Positions 25,061 through 37,299 of a DNA stretch of 64,000 nt are shown piece after piece. How positions within the stretch are numbered: the stretch's first letter is position 1; each line of letters starts with the position of its first letter. The stretch covers positions 18,036,418 to 18,100,417 of the forward strand of contig OZ012688.1 of NCBI GenBank assembly GCA_963942565.1, written 5' to 3'. Made by a program: the position numbers and the translations under genes. The DNA is from Maea johnstoni (Eukaryota; Annelida; Polychaeta; Spionida; Magelonidae). The notes below the pieces were generated by a model. It made no database searches. It had not been told where the DNA came from and saw nothing but the letters and a program-made list of their open reading frames with translations.

Positions 25061-25418
25061 ATGTATTCTACACGGCTCAGACCCCTTCCCCTAAGCAATG
25101 CAGAGCGGCAACGGCGATATAGGGCGAGGAAAATTGCTGCAATGGGTGATACCTTCTTGAAAAGAGAAAGTGAAAGGGTCAAAGCTTATCAGAAGAAGGT
25201 AGCAGACATGACCGACGAAGAGAAGGCAAGGAACAGGAGGTTAACAAATATAAGGGTCAGGAGACACCGTAAGAAGAAGCGGGAAGAGAAACTGGCTGCT
25301 CAGGCTGATGTGGTGGAAGATGAGGACTGGTCAAGTGATGGATCTATCAGTAATGATGATGAGACGGATGATGGTGGTGATAGCAGTGATGGTGGTGATA
25401 GAGCACAGGAACTCAGAG
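25061..25418 (+). CDS. Transposase-derived protein, N-terminal coding exon
   Basis: The exon starts at ATG 25061, just inside a ctttttCAG acceptor (exon from 25054), and ends at a GTATGT donor after one base of a Gly codon. It encodes 119 residues: MYSTRLRPLPLSNAERQRRY, a strongly basic helix rich in RxRK and KKR, then an acidic Ser/Asp/Gly tail (EDEDWSSDGS, DDETDDGG). The 'NAERQRRYRAR' opening is, to my knowledge, common to a family of uncharacterised invertebrate proteins with transposase-like cores. It resembles a basic DNA-binding region rather than a true bZIP. The split Gly codon joins in frame to 25863. An upstream ATG at 24724 in the presumed first exon opens a different frame and is treated as a short upstream ORF. 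Confidence 0.78.
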
Positions 25419-25862
25419 GTATGTATTTCAACATTTATTCATTTATTTATTCCTGCACTTAGATGTTCTTGCTGTGAATAATAAGGTTACTGTTTTATAT
25501 TCCTGTTTACCTGCTGATTTACTTTTGAATGTATGTACTGTTCTGAACTGGTGCTAATCATAATTTACTGTACATGTATGTACCTACCTGATATTTGTCT
25601 TGCATCTGCTTAGAAGTAGAAATGTTCTGAACTGGTGCTAATCATTTACTATATATACCTACCTGATATTTGTCTTGAATCTGCTTAGAAGTAGAAATGT
25701 TCTGAAGTGATGCTGATATTTATTGATCTGTTAATGATTACAATTGCAAATTTATTATAACCACATACCTACCTGATATTTGTCTAAGTTAAACTTTGAA
25801 ACAGCTTTCGTGACACACTTTCTTCCTCTTATTCATACATTTGTTTAATTGTCTACTTTCAG

Positions 25863-28743
25863 GTACACTGATTGTGAAATTCCCCCTGAGGAAGAGGAGA
25901 AGACAAGCTGCAGCTGTACCCACTACAAAGTCTCCTCGAAAGAAGAGAAAGAAACATGTCGCCCGAGTTGGTACTGGTCCAAAGTCTACAAGTTCTCCAA
26001 AGAGGAAGAAAAGACGTGTCGCAAAAGCTGTTTCAAAATTGAACCGACAGCTTACAAAGCATGAGGAACAGATCAAGAATCTCAAAGCTCAGAAACGGAA
26101 ATTCCAAAGGAAATGCAAGAAGCTGGAGGAAATGATGGAGAAGAAAGGATCAAGTGACATTTCAAGTATTTGTAGTACTAGCACTGTCACATCTCCAAGC
26201 CAGGGGACTTCAGTTTTGGATAGGTGGTCTCCAGTGGTTCATCCAGTTCCAGTGGTAGTGCTAGAACCACTGGAAGCTATGCAAGCTGAGCAAGGCATCA
26301 CTGCTCAGACACCACTTAGCAAGACCAACCAGCTCATTCGAAACAGTGGCCTTACCCCAAGGAAAGTCCCAGCTGTCATCAAGAAGAAACTGATCTATGC
26401 GAATGTGGTGGAGGATGAACTACAAACTGCAGCAAAGAAAAGTGACCAACACAAGGAGGTTGTGGTATCACTTCTCAAAGGCAAACAGCTCAAGAGATAC
26501 AGACTGAAAAAGCAACTCAGCCAACAGTTAAATGTCTCAGAGAAGTTCCTTCGCAAAAGGAAGGACAAGTCTCTCAAGTGTCTAGAGAGAAGGCGGCTAC
26601 TTGCCAAACAGAAAGAGCTCGAGAGACAGGTTAGGTCTTTCCTAGAGAGAGACGACAACTCTAGGATGAACCCTGGCAAGCAGGACTGCTTGACAGTTGA
26701 TGGAGAGAAGGTCCAAACAAGGATCCTCAATGACTACCTCTACATCTTATATGAGAAGTTCCTAGCTGAAAATCCTCAAGTGAAGATCAGCAAGTCATCT
26801 TTCTACAAGCTGCGACCCAAGCACATCAGACATTCCAATTGCTTGAAGCCGAACAACTGCTTGTGCCAGAAGCATGAAAACTCCACCTTGCTTCTCAGAT
26901 CCCTGAAGAAGGTACTGACAGAACCCCTCACTCCAAGTCCTGATGTCTTTGTGAAATCTTACCAGACCGAAGAGGCAGTTAAGGGGTTGGTGGATAAAGT
27001 CACAGCCACTGAGGTTACTGTCCAGCAGTGGCAGAGAGTTCTAGATGCGAGAGATGGCAAACGCAGAGTCAAGGTTGTCAGTACCGACATGCCACTGTCA
27101 GAATTCAAGGACAAGTTTGTGCAAGACTTTGACAAATTTTCAGAGCACAATGCCAGAGCTAAAACTCAGTACACACAGCTACGCCAGCTGAAAGAGAACC
27201 TGCCAGCTAACCGCATCATAATCCAGATGGATTTTGCAGAAAACTTCACGTGTGCCTCTACTGATGCTGTCCAGAGTGCATATTGGAACCAGGCTACTGT
27301 TACATTACACCCCTGTGTAGTGTACTACAAAGAGGGAGAACAGTTGAAACATACAAGCTATGTTTATGTATCTCATTTGAATCATCACAACTCCAGTATG
27401 GTGATCGCTATTCTGAAAGCACTCATAAAGAAGGACCTTCAAGCTCTGATCAGTGAAAGGGGAATCGAAATGGTCCATTATATTACAGATAGCCCCTACT
27501 CACAATATCGCAATAGGGTGATGTTCGCTGCTGTTGCTAATCACAAAGACCTTTTTGGCATCGAGGCAAGGTGGGACTATTTTGAGTCAGGTCATGGGAA
27601 GGGTCCCTGTGATGGCATTGGGGGCAGTGTCAAAAGGATGGCTGAGCAAGCAGGCAAACATGGAACACCTATGGCTGATGCAGATGACTTCTTCAAATGG
27701 GCATCTGAAACTGGTGGAGTTGTAAACTACACTTGGATTGGCCAAGAGGAGTATGATTTAGCCCAGAAAGAGGTGAACATGCTTCAAGCCCAGATTGCAG
27801 CTGTGAAGGGCACTGGCAAGCTCCATGCAGTGAGGAGGGGATGTGATGCACACCATGTTTTATGGAGGGATACTTCTTGTAATTGCATTCCAGAGTGTGG
27901 CAGTGAATGCAAGTGGGAGGAATGTAGTCTCCTTCCTCCTAAGGCAAAAGGCAAACTCAACAAATTCACCCCATGTCTTCAGTGTAATTGGCTCTGCTTC
28001 TGTCCCAATGGTCCAGTTCTAGTTTTGGTACAGGAAGAGTCAAGCACCACTGACCCTACTCCTACTACTGCAGTTGACCAGGGTGCAACTCAGAACAGGA
28101 TGGTGGAGGTGAAACTGTACATGAGGATGGCCAGGGTGCAACTGTACAGGATACAAGTGGTGGAGGTGAAACTGTACATGAAGATGGCCAGGGTGCAACT
28201 GTACAGGATACAAGTGGTGGAGGTGAAACTGTACATGAGGATGGCCAGGGTGCAACTGTACAGGATACAAGTGGTGGAGGTGAAACTGTACATGAAGATG
28301 GCCAGGGTGCAACTGTACAGGATACAAGTGGTGGAGGTGAAACTGTACAGGAGGATAGTCAGGGTGCCAATGAATCTCAAACTGAAACCCCAGTGCAACT
28401 TGATAACAGTGAAAAGGAATCTCCTGATATGGATTACATTGAAGTAGTAGACACAGATCAGTTGCAAGCAGGTGTGTTTGTGATCACTAAGTATGATGAC
28501 ATATCTTACATAGGTAAGGTGACAGATGTTGAAGAAGATGAAATTGAAGTCACCTTCATGACCACTCATGGCAGGGGTCAGGCTCAGAAGTTCAAGTGGC
28601 CTAAACATGAAGACAAGGTCTGGGTGATCAAATACGCTGTGCTGGCAATTGTAGATGAGCCTGAAGCTGCTAGAAGGTTCTTCACTCTCAATGCTACCTC
28701 TCTGGATAAATTTCTGGCAATCCAGCAGACCGATGGGAAGTGA
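25863..28743 (+). CDS. Transposase-derived protein, main exon (DDE-like core)
   Basis: This large exon follows a ctactttCAG acceptor and runs to a stop at 28741-28743, giving a protein of about 1,070 residues with the previous exon. In order (spliced numbering): a Lys/Arg-rich segment; a coiled coil at about 177-213; a conserved block with RDDNSRMNPGKQD near 383 and CLCQKHEN near 455; an RNase H-like core with QMDFAENF (Asp about 576), YITDSPYSQYRN (Asp about 662) and WDYFESGHGKGPCDGIGG (Glu about 694); a Cys-rich segment (CNCIPECGSECKWEEC) at about 777-840; a Gly/Glu/Asp repeat; and a C-terminal barrel-like segment (YIGKVTDVEEDEIEVTF, FKWPKHEDKVWVIKY). I infer a DDE-type transposase or a domesticated descendant; the superfamily is not settled. 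The frame that covers the core ends at 28447, while the repeat and C-terminus read well only in another frame. The switch is near 28091-28101, where the first repeat copy is 4 nt shorter net than the consensus. This may be an assembly error, an allele or real inactivation. No flanking terminal inverted repeat was found, and introns plus a long 3' UTR favour a resident gene. Confidence 0.8.
28102..28371 (+). repeat. 57-bp in-frame coding minisatellite, about 4.7 copies
   Basis: Units begin at 28102, 28159, 28216, 28273 and 28330 (partial). Each is 57 bp, so the array keeps frame and encodes the 19-residue unit GGGETVHEDGQGATVQDTS. Adjacent units differ by only one base (GAG/GAA in the HED codons), and units 1 and 3 match each other, as do 2 and 4. 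This points to a recent duplication of a two-unit block. Confidence 0.9.
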
Positions 28744-29815
28744 ATAACTGTTTAGGCAACGTACAAACTAAGTGTATTCACACTTCATTTCCTAAGTTAT
28801 TTCAAATGTTCTGTTGCACGTTTAAATGTAAAGGTTTCATAACTTCTATGCATAATCATTACATCTGTTAAAAAGTATTAGGGATGCTGGTTTAAAGTGT
28901 TTAAACCATTTTTATATTGTATGTTTCTCAAAATGAGTCACAAATAACATTGTGAAGATGTTTTATCTCCAATAACATTCCATATATGTGATTTATTCAA
29001 TGTTACAGTTGTGTTCGATTTTAGTTTGCAAGTATTACTCCAATCTAGTCATTACTTACTTCCTTTAATGATGTTCAAAGGTCTAATCATTTTGGATAAG
29101 ATCTGCGCAACTTACATAACTTACTCAAACACTCCATTTTGAAGTTCAGTAGTAGTGTAAAAGTGCTGGGAAACTTGCATTATTTATTTTGTTTGTGTCA
29201 TTCTATTTTTATGAGTGGACATTTAAGTATTTAAGGGTGCCATTGTGCCATTATGTCATCATAAAAGTGATAATTCCATATCTGTGTCATGAAAAAAACA
29301 GATATGTTGTACTGATGCTGTGCCAAAGCAATAATTTTGATGTGATTTCAATAGCACAATGTATAACTTTCCTATATATATGGTAAGAATGGACATTAGA
29401 TGCTTACCTACCTAGTTTTAAACCTTCACATTGAGATACAACTTATGGTAGCAGACCTGAAACCTACAAACTATTTTAGTCAAAACTTCAATGCAGGTCA
29501 GTGTGAAGAGATGTTGTCCAAACTAGCTTCATGCAGTTGGAAATTGTTTCCATCATTATGAAAAGGTCAAATAACTATGAGTAGTACATTATAATTCACC
29601 ATTATAGCCTTAGAAAGGTGTTGCCAAGAGAGAAGATATACCTCATTTTAATTCATTTTATACTTTTATACTTTGAAGTGCCTTCTGGGTGAAATTTAAC
29701 ATACCAAAGTGGCTCAGCCTTGCCAACGATTGTTGGGATAGGTGCATGTGATATCTATGTATATTTTAATTTCGTATTTGACAGGTTTCTTCAATAAACC
29801 TTTTGATTTTTAGAC
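28744..29815 (+). other. 3' untranslated region of the transposase-like gene with poly(A) signal
   Basis: After the stop at 28743 there is AT-rich sequence with no open frame of note and none of the window's repeat families. It ends in TTCAATAAACC, with a canonical AATAAA at 29793-29798 followed by T-rich sequence. Several ATTTA motifs are present. The presence of a normal poly(A) signal supports a transcribed gene. Confidence 0.55.
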
Positions 29816-29885
29816 TGTATTCATGTGTTTTCCATTTTACCATTTTCTGCAACCTACAAACGAAAAAAATAATAGCCTAATCGCC

Positions 29886-30189
29886 AACTGCAATGAAGTC
29901 CAAATTAACAAATTAAGTTAATTAGGTGTCTTTAGGCCTTTTAAGATGATTTCGGAACATTAATATTAATTTTGAAAAATTTCATATTTCTACATGAAAT
30001 ATAGCAACTTACGAAACGTTTTTCAATGCGCTATTAACCAGTGATGCTTTCACCTATGCTCTACATCTTTTGGGCCTGTCCCAGAGCACTAATTTGTCAT
30101 TTCCCTGAGATAGGTTAGACTATTTTTCAGAAAGATCTCTCACTTTTACAGCTAAAGTTATACAATACTTTCAGGACTTCATTGCAGTT
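29886..30189. mobile_element. MITE-like element with 16-bp perfect inverted ends
   Basis: AACTGCAATGAAGTCC (29886-29901) and its exact complement (30174-30189) bound 304 bases just after the poly(A) signal of the transposase-like gene. No target duplication was recognised. Confidence 0.5.
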
Positions 30190-30663
30190 TTGAAACTATA
30201 CTTCACAAAACAGTGGCAAAATGATGAAAAAACAAGTGAAATATATGCAAAAGCTGTATTTATTTGAACCATCATACAGTTTACTTCATAAAAATAATAG
30301 CATACAATGGGGTATTAGCCTTTTCAATACATTATTACAAGCCTGAAATCAAATAAAGGTCATATTTTGAGTGGTCCTCTTAAATTTGGATAGCCTCAAC
30401 TTCAAACTGCTGTAAAAAATGTGTCTGAAGACTTTGTAGGCAGATTTTTTGGGCTTTTGCCCTTGAGATATACTAGTTTCAGAAAAAATTAGTCTCAGAA
30501 AGATCTGTGACACAAACCCTCGTGACCAACTTCCAGCCCCAATGTGGACCCATAAGGGAGAATGGCTGGTAAGGATCTTCCATAAGAAGAGACTTCGAAA
30601 AATGAGAGCCTTCCTTTTGGGTAACCAGAACATTAAGCCCTGGAGATAGCTTCCAATGTGAGC

Positions 30664-31262
30664 AGGTAAGAATTTAGACAAAAAATGTTTATTATATTGC
30701 AAAGATAAAGGATCGTTTTTAGTCAGGGCCCAACATAAAGTCATCAGCCCTTGTAGCGAACGGCAATTCAGGCAGACTGCGTTTTTGGGATCAGCGGTTT
30801 TGACCAACAATTCAGTTTAATAAAGTAAAGTAAAAAAATAACTAAAATTAAGTAAACGATATTTTGAGTAGGATATATTTCTAAGTGCCACCAGGCACCT
30901 GTAGCACTTGGCAGCTTGAAATAAACTGTACTGAGTAGCAGCCTGATGGAATCGATCCTGCGTCCCCTGAACTGCTAGACCAGTGAGCTACTAATTGACC
31001 CTTGCATCTTATGCGCTACTTAACTGTTAAAAGAGAAATATATACATGATTTCCCGTAATTTTATTCGGGATTGTGCCTAGCATGCCGAGTATGATATGA
31101 ATTTTCCTTACTATAGGAACTTGCTGGGGCCTGTTTCTCGTATCGTAAAGTACAATTTATATTGTTGAAAATCGTACTTAACGATTTTTCTGTTTCTCGA
31201 AGCTGCGACGTTCGTAAATATTTACGAAAGTTGCGTAAAATTTACGATAACCTCAGAGGTTA
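30664..31262. repeat. Left member of a large inverted composite repeat pair
   Basis: Matches the reverse complement of 43660-44745 over several stretches: the ATCGTTTTTAGTC...CATAAAGTCATC end, the SINE, and the GGGGCCTGTTTCTCGTATCG motif (31125) with its TTTCTCGAAGCT continuation. The partner is longer because of extra internal sequence. Confidence 0.7.
30820..31005 (-). mobile_element. Related tRNA-derived SINE, minus strand
   Basis: On the minus strand, AGTAGCTCACTGG (30980-30992) and AGGATCGATTCC (30948-30959) form A and B boxes about 20 bases apart; the tail TTACTTTACTTTATT-like sequence lies toward 30820. It occupies the same relative position inside the inverted composite block as the 44420 SINE. 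Confidence 0.65.
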
Positions 31263-31996
31263 ATTTTTTTTGATTGATGCATTTTAGACTCATTTATAAT
31301 AGTTTTTTCTCACAGTTCCTGGTGATGACTGAAAATTAGAAACTAGAAAAACAAGAGCGACGCCAATGGTTCAGTAAGGGTTCTTTATGTGTTGAGTGGT
31401 AAAGGTATAGTGGGGGGGCCTATGTATTTCTAGTGGGAACTTCACATACATTTTGATTTTTCAGTTGAATTTTGCTCTTCATACAGGGTAGAATAAAATA
31501 AAACACGGAACCAATTTTTTCCAAATACGGAAAGGCGTTTTTATGCTAATTAGGTATGACATCATAGGTATTATATGAAAAATCCACTTTTTGTCATTTT
31601 TTTGGTTGTGATACTAAGGTGTCAACTACTATAATTAAAATATGTTTGAATAATATGTATTTGTACAACAATAGCCACTAGTTTCTGAATCACTCACCTT
31701 TGGACCTGAAAACTTAATGTTTTTCAACATTTTGGGTCAAAAATTGACATTTTTGACAATATACTGGATTATTTGTCAACATATTTGGTCTAATTCAACT
31801 TAATACATTTCTTTAGTCTACAATGCATGGGCAAATTTCACTTAACACATAAAATAGACAAAGTGTATGAAATCTGTTAACTCCTTTTAAAAAATGTATG
31901 TATTTGTATCACATAAGTGTGTATATTAGCATTCAAAATTTACAAGTTTTGCCCTAGGACACAGATCTAGTAAGGTTTCCAACCCACCTTAAAAGT

Positions 31997-32419
31997 CTAC
32001 TGAGGTTTCATCTTCACTGTCCTCTGACACAGTGACATTTCTGTTCTCACAGCTTTCCTCACATGAGGTGCACATGTCTGTGCAATACATGCTGTGTTTC
32101 TTACATGAGCATGTCTTTTTGTGCAGTTTCCCTTACATGCACATTTCACTAGTTGCAGTACCGCTTCAGGAGCTGGTGGGAGTACAGTAGTGACAGGCCG
32201 GAGCACTTCCCCTTCCATACACTAACCATGTGACATTGGTGGTGGAAGGGTCGGTTTGGCTTCACCAGCTTGTTTCCAAGAAAGAGTTACATAATTGGAC
32301 CTCTTAATCTTTTGCTCAAGCGCAGCTTTTGTTGGAGGGAGTTTCTCATCAGTGAACTGCCGTTTGCTGAAAAGGTGCCAGCGCATCTCTGCTACTGAAG
32401 TGATCTTTGTGTTTGGCAT
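31997..32419 (-). pseudogene. Degraded remnant of a repetitive Cys-rich protein gene
   Basis: The minus strand carries the sequence TSVAEMRWHLFSKRQF, LPPTKAALEQKIKRSNYV and, further on, LQLVKCACKGNC followed in another frame by TCSCKKHSMYCTDMC. This order (LPPT...AL..HI.R...., then a CXC-like Cys cluster) is, as I recall, the C-terminus of an abundant family of uncharacterised invertebrate proteins with a tesmin/TSO1-like cluster. Reading frames are interrupted and nothing upstream is recognisable, so it is a fragment. It lies inside the Helitron-like element and may be a captured piece. Confidence 0.5.
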
Positions 32420-33225
32420 ATATGCAAAAAAATACTAAGCCCATCCCATAAGTGAACAAATAAGAAAACTCTTCGGACGGGACAAATTATGTTTCGGAAA
32501 CAGTAAATTATTTTTTCCCCTAGGAAAATGAGGTGTTCCAAGTATTTTTGTGTCATGTATGTAGGCTACTACTGCCCACTACCCTATTTCTTTGGAATCT
32601 CACTACCATTTAGGAGAACACATGGCTCTTCGGATGGGACAACCTTGTTTCGGAAATTCATCTGAGGAAATATAGTTGGTTTCCCACAAAATATAGTTTA
32701 ACATCTTTAATTATCCGCATGGTTTTTAGAGAGGTACGACATTAGTTTATCAGAAAATATCAAAATTACTAATCTCTAATAGAGGTATAGAAGTAGTATA
32801 CTATCATGCATTTACCCATTGAAAAAAAAGGTAAAAATGTTACATGAAAACATGAAAATGGCAAATAACCTATCTCTCTGCCAAAAGGCATCTGGAAAAT
32901 GGCACTTTGGCAGCTGCACAACTGATGTCTGCCTTTATGTTTGACACATGACAAACCCCAAAGTTGACATTATTTGTAAACATTATTGCTGTCTACTTTT
33001 AGACAAAATTTGTCTTGGCCATTTGTTACAGCCTATTTTGGCCATTTTTATACATAATTTACTCATTTTTTCTAACATAGGGTTGTAACACACTAACCAA
33101 TGATATTATGTATCAAAACTTACCTTACTTGTCCCTATGTATTGGATTAGGTACTAGACAGAATATTGTTTTGATCTAGATTTGGGTCTATAAACACCAT
33201 CTTAGGGGGTTTATCTTGCAACAGG

Positions 33226-33288
<63 letters not shown>

Positions 33289-34599
33289 TGTGGATGTCAT
33301 TCAAGTAGAAAAGACACGACATTAGCCACAGGACATTTGCGTGTGTGTGTCATTCAAGTAGAATAATCTACATTAGCCATATGTCATCAATAAAAAGGTT
33401 GAAATTTTCGATCAAGATATGGTTTGGTTAATATCTCAATGCAAAATATCTGAATCACTAAGTAAATAATGTATGCAAAATTAGTTATATGAAGCAAAAT
33501 TAAGTATGTTAAACAAATGAAGGACTTAAACATACTCCATATTATTCCTTGCAGAATACATATGACTAAATCAATACCTTGAACTATTCAGTCAAAGATG
33601 CCTTACTAATTTTGAAATATCTAACTTTGGTGAGAATATTTTGGAAGATTTGAGGAGAATTTTTATTCACAATATTATCTACAACTCCATTTTAGATATC
33701 TTATGATCTCAGTGTTATATGTTAGAGGTATCTTCTAAAGTATTACCAATAAGGAAGACACATAAGAGGAGGAACTATCAGCATACATTGGTTGATGCTA
33801 CCTAGGACTTGTTATGGATCAAACATATCTATACTGGTCCACCATCAAATTATTGAATGCTTCACAAGTAGATGATGAATAGAGTGAAGGTTAAGTCAGC
33901 AAAAACTTTTGGAACCACACTATTCTATTGTAGTTGAGGCACCAATCGATCCAGGTACAACAAGCATGCGGAGATTGATTGATGTTTGTATTATTTGAGA
34001 TTCTAGTGCTCAGGTTTTGGTTAAAAATTCTGGTAGACTGCAGGACTTCTGGTTTCTAAATTGCCATAGTAGCTCCACCCAAGATCTTATAGCCCTATCT
34101 ATACTCAGTTCTACATGTCCCACTGTATTCCTATCCCAAAACAATTTTAGTTGTAAGCTATCTTTTCTTTGTTATATTTCATTTTGAAACTGTGCTAAAT
34201 GACAACTGAAGTGTCAAATGGTGTTCTTCAACTAAACATATAATCCTCATAACATGATCTTAAAATGTCACTTTTCTTTTAGCCAGTCGGGCTACTAAGT
34301 CAAATATTATTTTAGTTGTACCCCAGCTCAATTTTCCCTAGCCACGCGCTATGGGGCTAGTGGATTAAGCTGTACACCTAAGATTCATTCTCATATGAAT
34401 TTAGAATGCTGTTAATGTGTCAATTCAGTATTAAAAATCTAAGAAAGTGAACAATATAGGAATAGTATTTAACAGAATCATTCCAAACTACACAATCAAT
34501 AATATGTAACACTCTTGATAGTATCCAATATCTTGTTTCAATTATTGTAATGGATCTTAATTATACATGCAGTATTGGTTTATTTCATAAGGTGCACTT
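32420..34599. other. Gene-free interior of the Helitron-like element
   Basis: Holds a 36-base direct repeat, CTCTTCGGAYGGGACAA plus TTGTTTCGGAAA (about 32470 and 32627, 160 bases apart), the (TA)n tract and AT-rich sequence. No gene seen. Confidence 0.5.
33227..33286. repeat. (TA)n microsatellite
   Basis: 60 bases of TA. It is followed by two tandem copies of a 50-base unit containing GTCATTCAAGTAGAA and ACATTAGCCA (33287-33385). Confidence 0.97.
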
Positions 34600-35575
34600 T
34601 TAGCAGTTTCATTCAATATCTTGCATTAATATTTGCTTGAGGTTTGCAGTTTCTACATAGAAGTGTAGATTTTTTTGCCGCAGATCCACAAAATATCTCA
34701 TTTTCAGTCATTTTCAAATAAAAATTACCCTAAAATCAGGCACTATATCTTTAACTAAAGCAGTTTTAATCAATAACCTTCAAAGAATATCTGTGTGAGG
34801 TTTGTACTTTCTACTCTGAAGTATGTTTGTTCTTGGTTACATTGCCAAAATCTAACTTTTTGTGGTCATTTTTTGCTTGAATAACCCCCAAAATGCAGTC
34901 ACTAAGGTTTTTTTCACATACTTACGACAGTCACTATCAATAACTCTCTAAGTGCATTTGTGTGAGGTATTTAGCTTCTGCTCCTAGGCTTAAATTTCGT
35001 TATTGTTAATCTCAAAAATCACACTTATTCTACTCTTTTTTGCTGAAAATACCCCAGAATCACACCCTTAGTGTCAATTTCATAATACATATTATACCAG
35101 TTACCCCAAAATTGCAGTCACTTAAGGGGTTAGTCACAAACTTTACTGATGACAGTCATTATCAATAACTCTTTAAGTGTACTTGTGTGAAGTTTTCAGC
35201 TTCTACTCTCAGGCATAGGATTTCTATTGTCAGATCCCAAAAATCTCACCTTTTCTACTCTTTTTTGCTAAAAACACCCCAGAAACACACCCTATGTGTC
35301 AACTTCATAATATCTATTACATCAGTTATAATCAGCAACCCAAGAAGTGTATTTGTGCTAAGTTTGGAGATTCCACTCTCTTCCCTAGATTTTTTATTAA
35401 CATATTCCCAAAAAATCACGTTTTATGACATTTTTTGCCTAAAATGCCCCAAAAATAGTCTTTTATGGTAACTCCCGCCCTGCGTCTATTAAGAATATTG
35501 CTCAGCATCACTCAAAGTATATTTGTACCAAGTTTCACGCTTTTCGTACAAAGTGCACAATTTTGTCTTAGCCGC
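34600..35575. repeat. Diverged tandem array, about six units of 130-210 bp
   Basis: A motif recurs in order: ATCAATAACTCTTTAAGTG, TTTGTGTGAGGTTT, CTTCTACTCT, then TTTTTTGCT and AAAATACCCCA. Units start near 34620, 34770, 34940, 35160, 35335 and 35500. They are strongly diverged, so the array is old. Confidence 0.6.
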
Positions 35576-35942
35576 CCCGCTATAAACAGAAGGTATTGTT
35601 TTTGCCTAATTAGCATATTTACTAATTTGCAAAATTCATTTTTTTTCAAGAGCAACAGAAAAATTATTTGAGCACTCAAATGACTTTCAGTAGTGATTAT
35701 CATATAAATATATAGCTTCTTTCAGGTTCAATTACCATGTAATGCTTGAAAAGATACCTAGACAAGCAACAGATGATGTCATTCTTAATTAGCATAATTA
35801 ATGACCACCGCATGGTCGAAAAAATTGGTGCCATGTTTTAATTACTCATTTATATATCTAAGAAGCTTTTTCAGCAAAAAAATCAAAATGTATGTGAAAT
35901 TCCCACTGGACCCCACAAAAATGGACATAGGCCCCTCCACTA

Positions 35943-36043
35943 GTAGTTTGATTGTGTTTTTAAAATCTCGGCCTCTGACCTTCCTGCGCATCATTGAGTA
36001 TGACTTAGAATCCAAACCCGTGCTGTGCACGGGGGCCTGCTAG
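35943..36043 (+). mobile_element. Helitron-like 3' end of an element reaching left to about 31310
   Basis: A 17-base hairpin CCCGTGCTGTGCACGGG (36017-36033) is followed by GGCCTG and CTAG, then T, as at Helitron 3' termini (hairpin, CTRR, insertion between A and T). The 5' terminus was not located. No Rep/helicase frame was found between 31310 and here, so it is non-autonomous. Confidence 0.6.
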
Positions 36044-36778
36044 TCATCATTATATAAATACCGACTTTGGGAGGTGGTTTTTTGGAATAGGCTCAGTGAC
36101 TGCGCCTCGCTGGTCCCAACTGCTGCTGTGGATCTTTGGGCGAGGGTTGGAAGGGGGCTGTTTGAACATTTATTTGCCCATCGCAGGCATATTTGCTTTT
36201 TTATAAGGAAAAAAGTCCCGGGTGTGTAAAGAGGATGGAAGAGCGATGACTGTCTGCGTACTGATACAATTGCTGCAACAATGTATTTCATATGATACAA
36301 GCCCTGCGGGGAGTCTGCTGGCAGTTAAATTGCACTCAGAGAATGGAGTTATATTGAAAGGAAAATATGAAATATTAATATCACTGATTCTTCAGTGGCA
36401 GGACAACCCTAGAAAAACGATGCGAAACCAATTATCTTAATCATTGGTTAATGCAGGTGGTTAATGTGGGTTAACAATCAAACATAATGTTCTGGACATG
36501 TCAAACCTTTCACAGTAGTCCCAAAAAGGCCCTACCATCCAGGTTCATGTACTATCTGCCTAATAAAGGCATACTTTGGGCGAATTTCAAATGGTGCAAA
36601 TGCAAAAATAAAAACAAAACAACTATTGATTTATAAATTTGTACTTAACTGGAAAGTACCCGTCCTGCAGATAGTTACCATGAAATATTTCAAATTGACC
36701 AAAAAGATCAGAGCACCTAGATATCTGATTGCAATCACTCATGATTAATTCTAGTTCTATCTTGGGCGTCTTCGCATC

Positions 36779-37299
36779 GGTTGAGTTTAGATACCAGTCA
36801 GATTTGAGCGTTCCCGGCATGCTTTGCAGTCTAGTGACGTCACTGTCAATATGGGTGCTCGTCATGTCCTCGATGTAGTTCTACCTAGTCCTTTCAGATA
36901 AATTTCGCGAATAAACTCAAATATTATCTTTGGCAGCGATATATACGCATATATTGTTCACAGAAGTTTGGAAAATATTCCTTTCGTTTTTATTGAGATC
37001 TTTCACCACAAACGTGCTCGACAATGCACGTCGTAGCAGTCGCGGAAAACCGAGCCGGTGTAACGCAGATGCTAAAACTATGTGACTTGTTTTTCAAAAA
37101 TTGGATTAAAAAGACTTCATTTCAAAATGAATAATATGGCCAAACATATAAAGTAAATTTGTTTGTTTGTCAATATTGTCTTTTATATGCCATTATGAAA
37201 CTAAGTGTAGCTTCATATGAGCTTTGACCTTCCCGCGGATATCTAATACCGCAAAGCATGCCGGGAACGCTCAAATCTAACTGGGATCTAAACTCAACC
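36779..37299. mobile_element. MITE with long (about 48 bp) terminal inverted repeats
   Basis: Left end GGTTGAGTTTAGATACCAGT and right end ACTGGGATCTAAACTCAACC are complementary with few mismatches, and pairing continues through GAGCGTTCCCGGCATGCTTTGC. CTATCTTG occurs at 36757-36764 and 37300-37307 and may be an 8-bp target duplication with extra left-end sequence. No open frame. Confidence 0.75.

Noticed and set aside
30349-30810. 153-residue minus-strand frame
   Set aside because: Overlaps the inverted composite repeat (partner near 44600-44740, where the frame is not kept), so it is repeat sequence by chance open.
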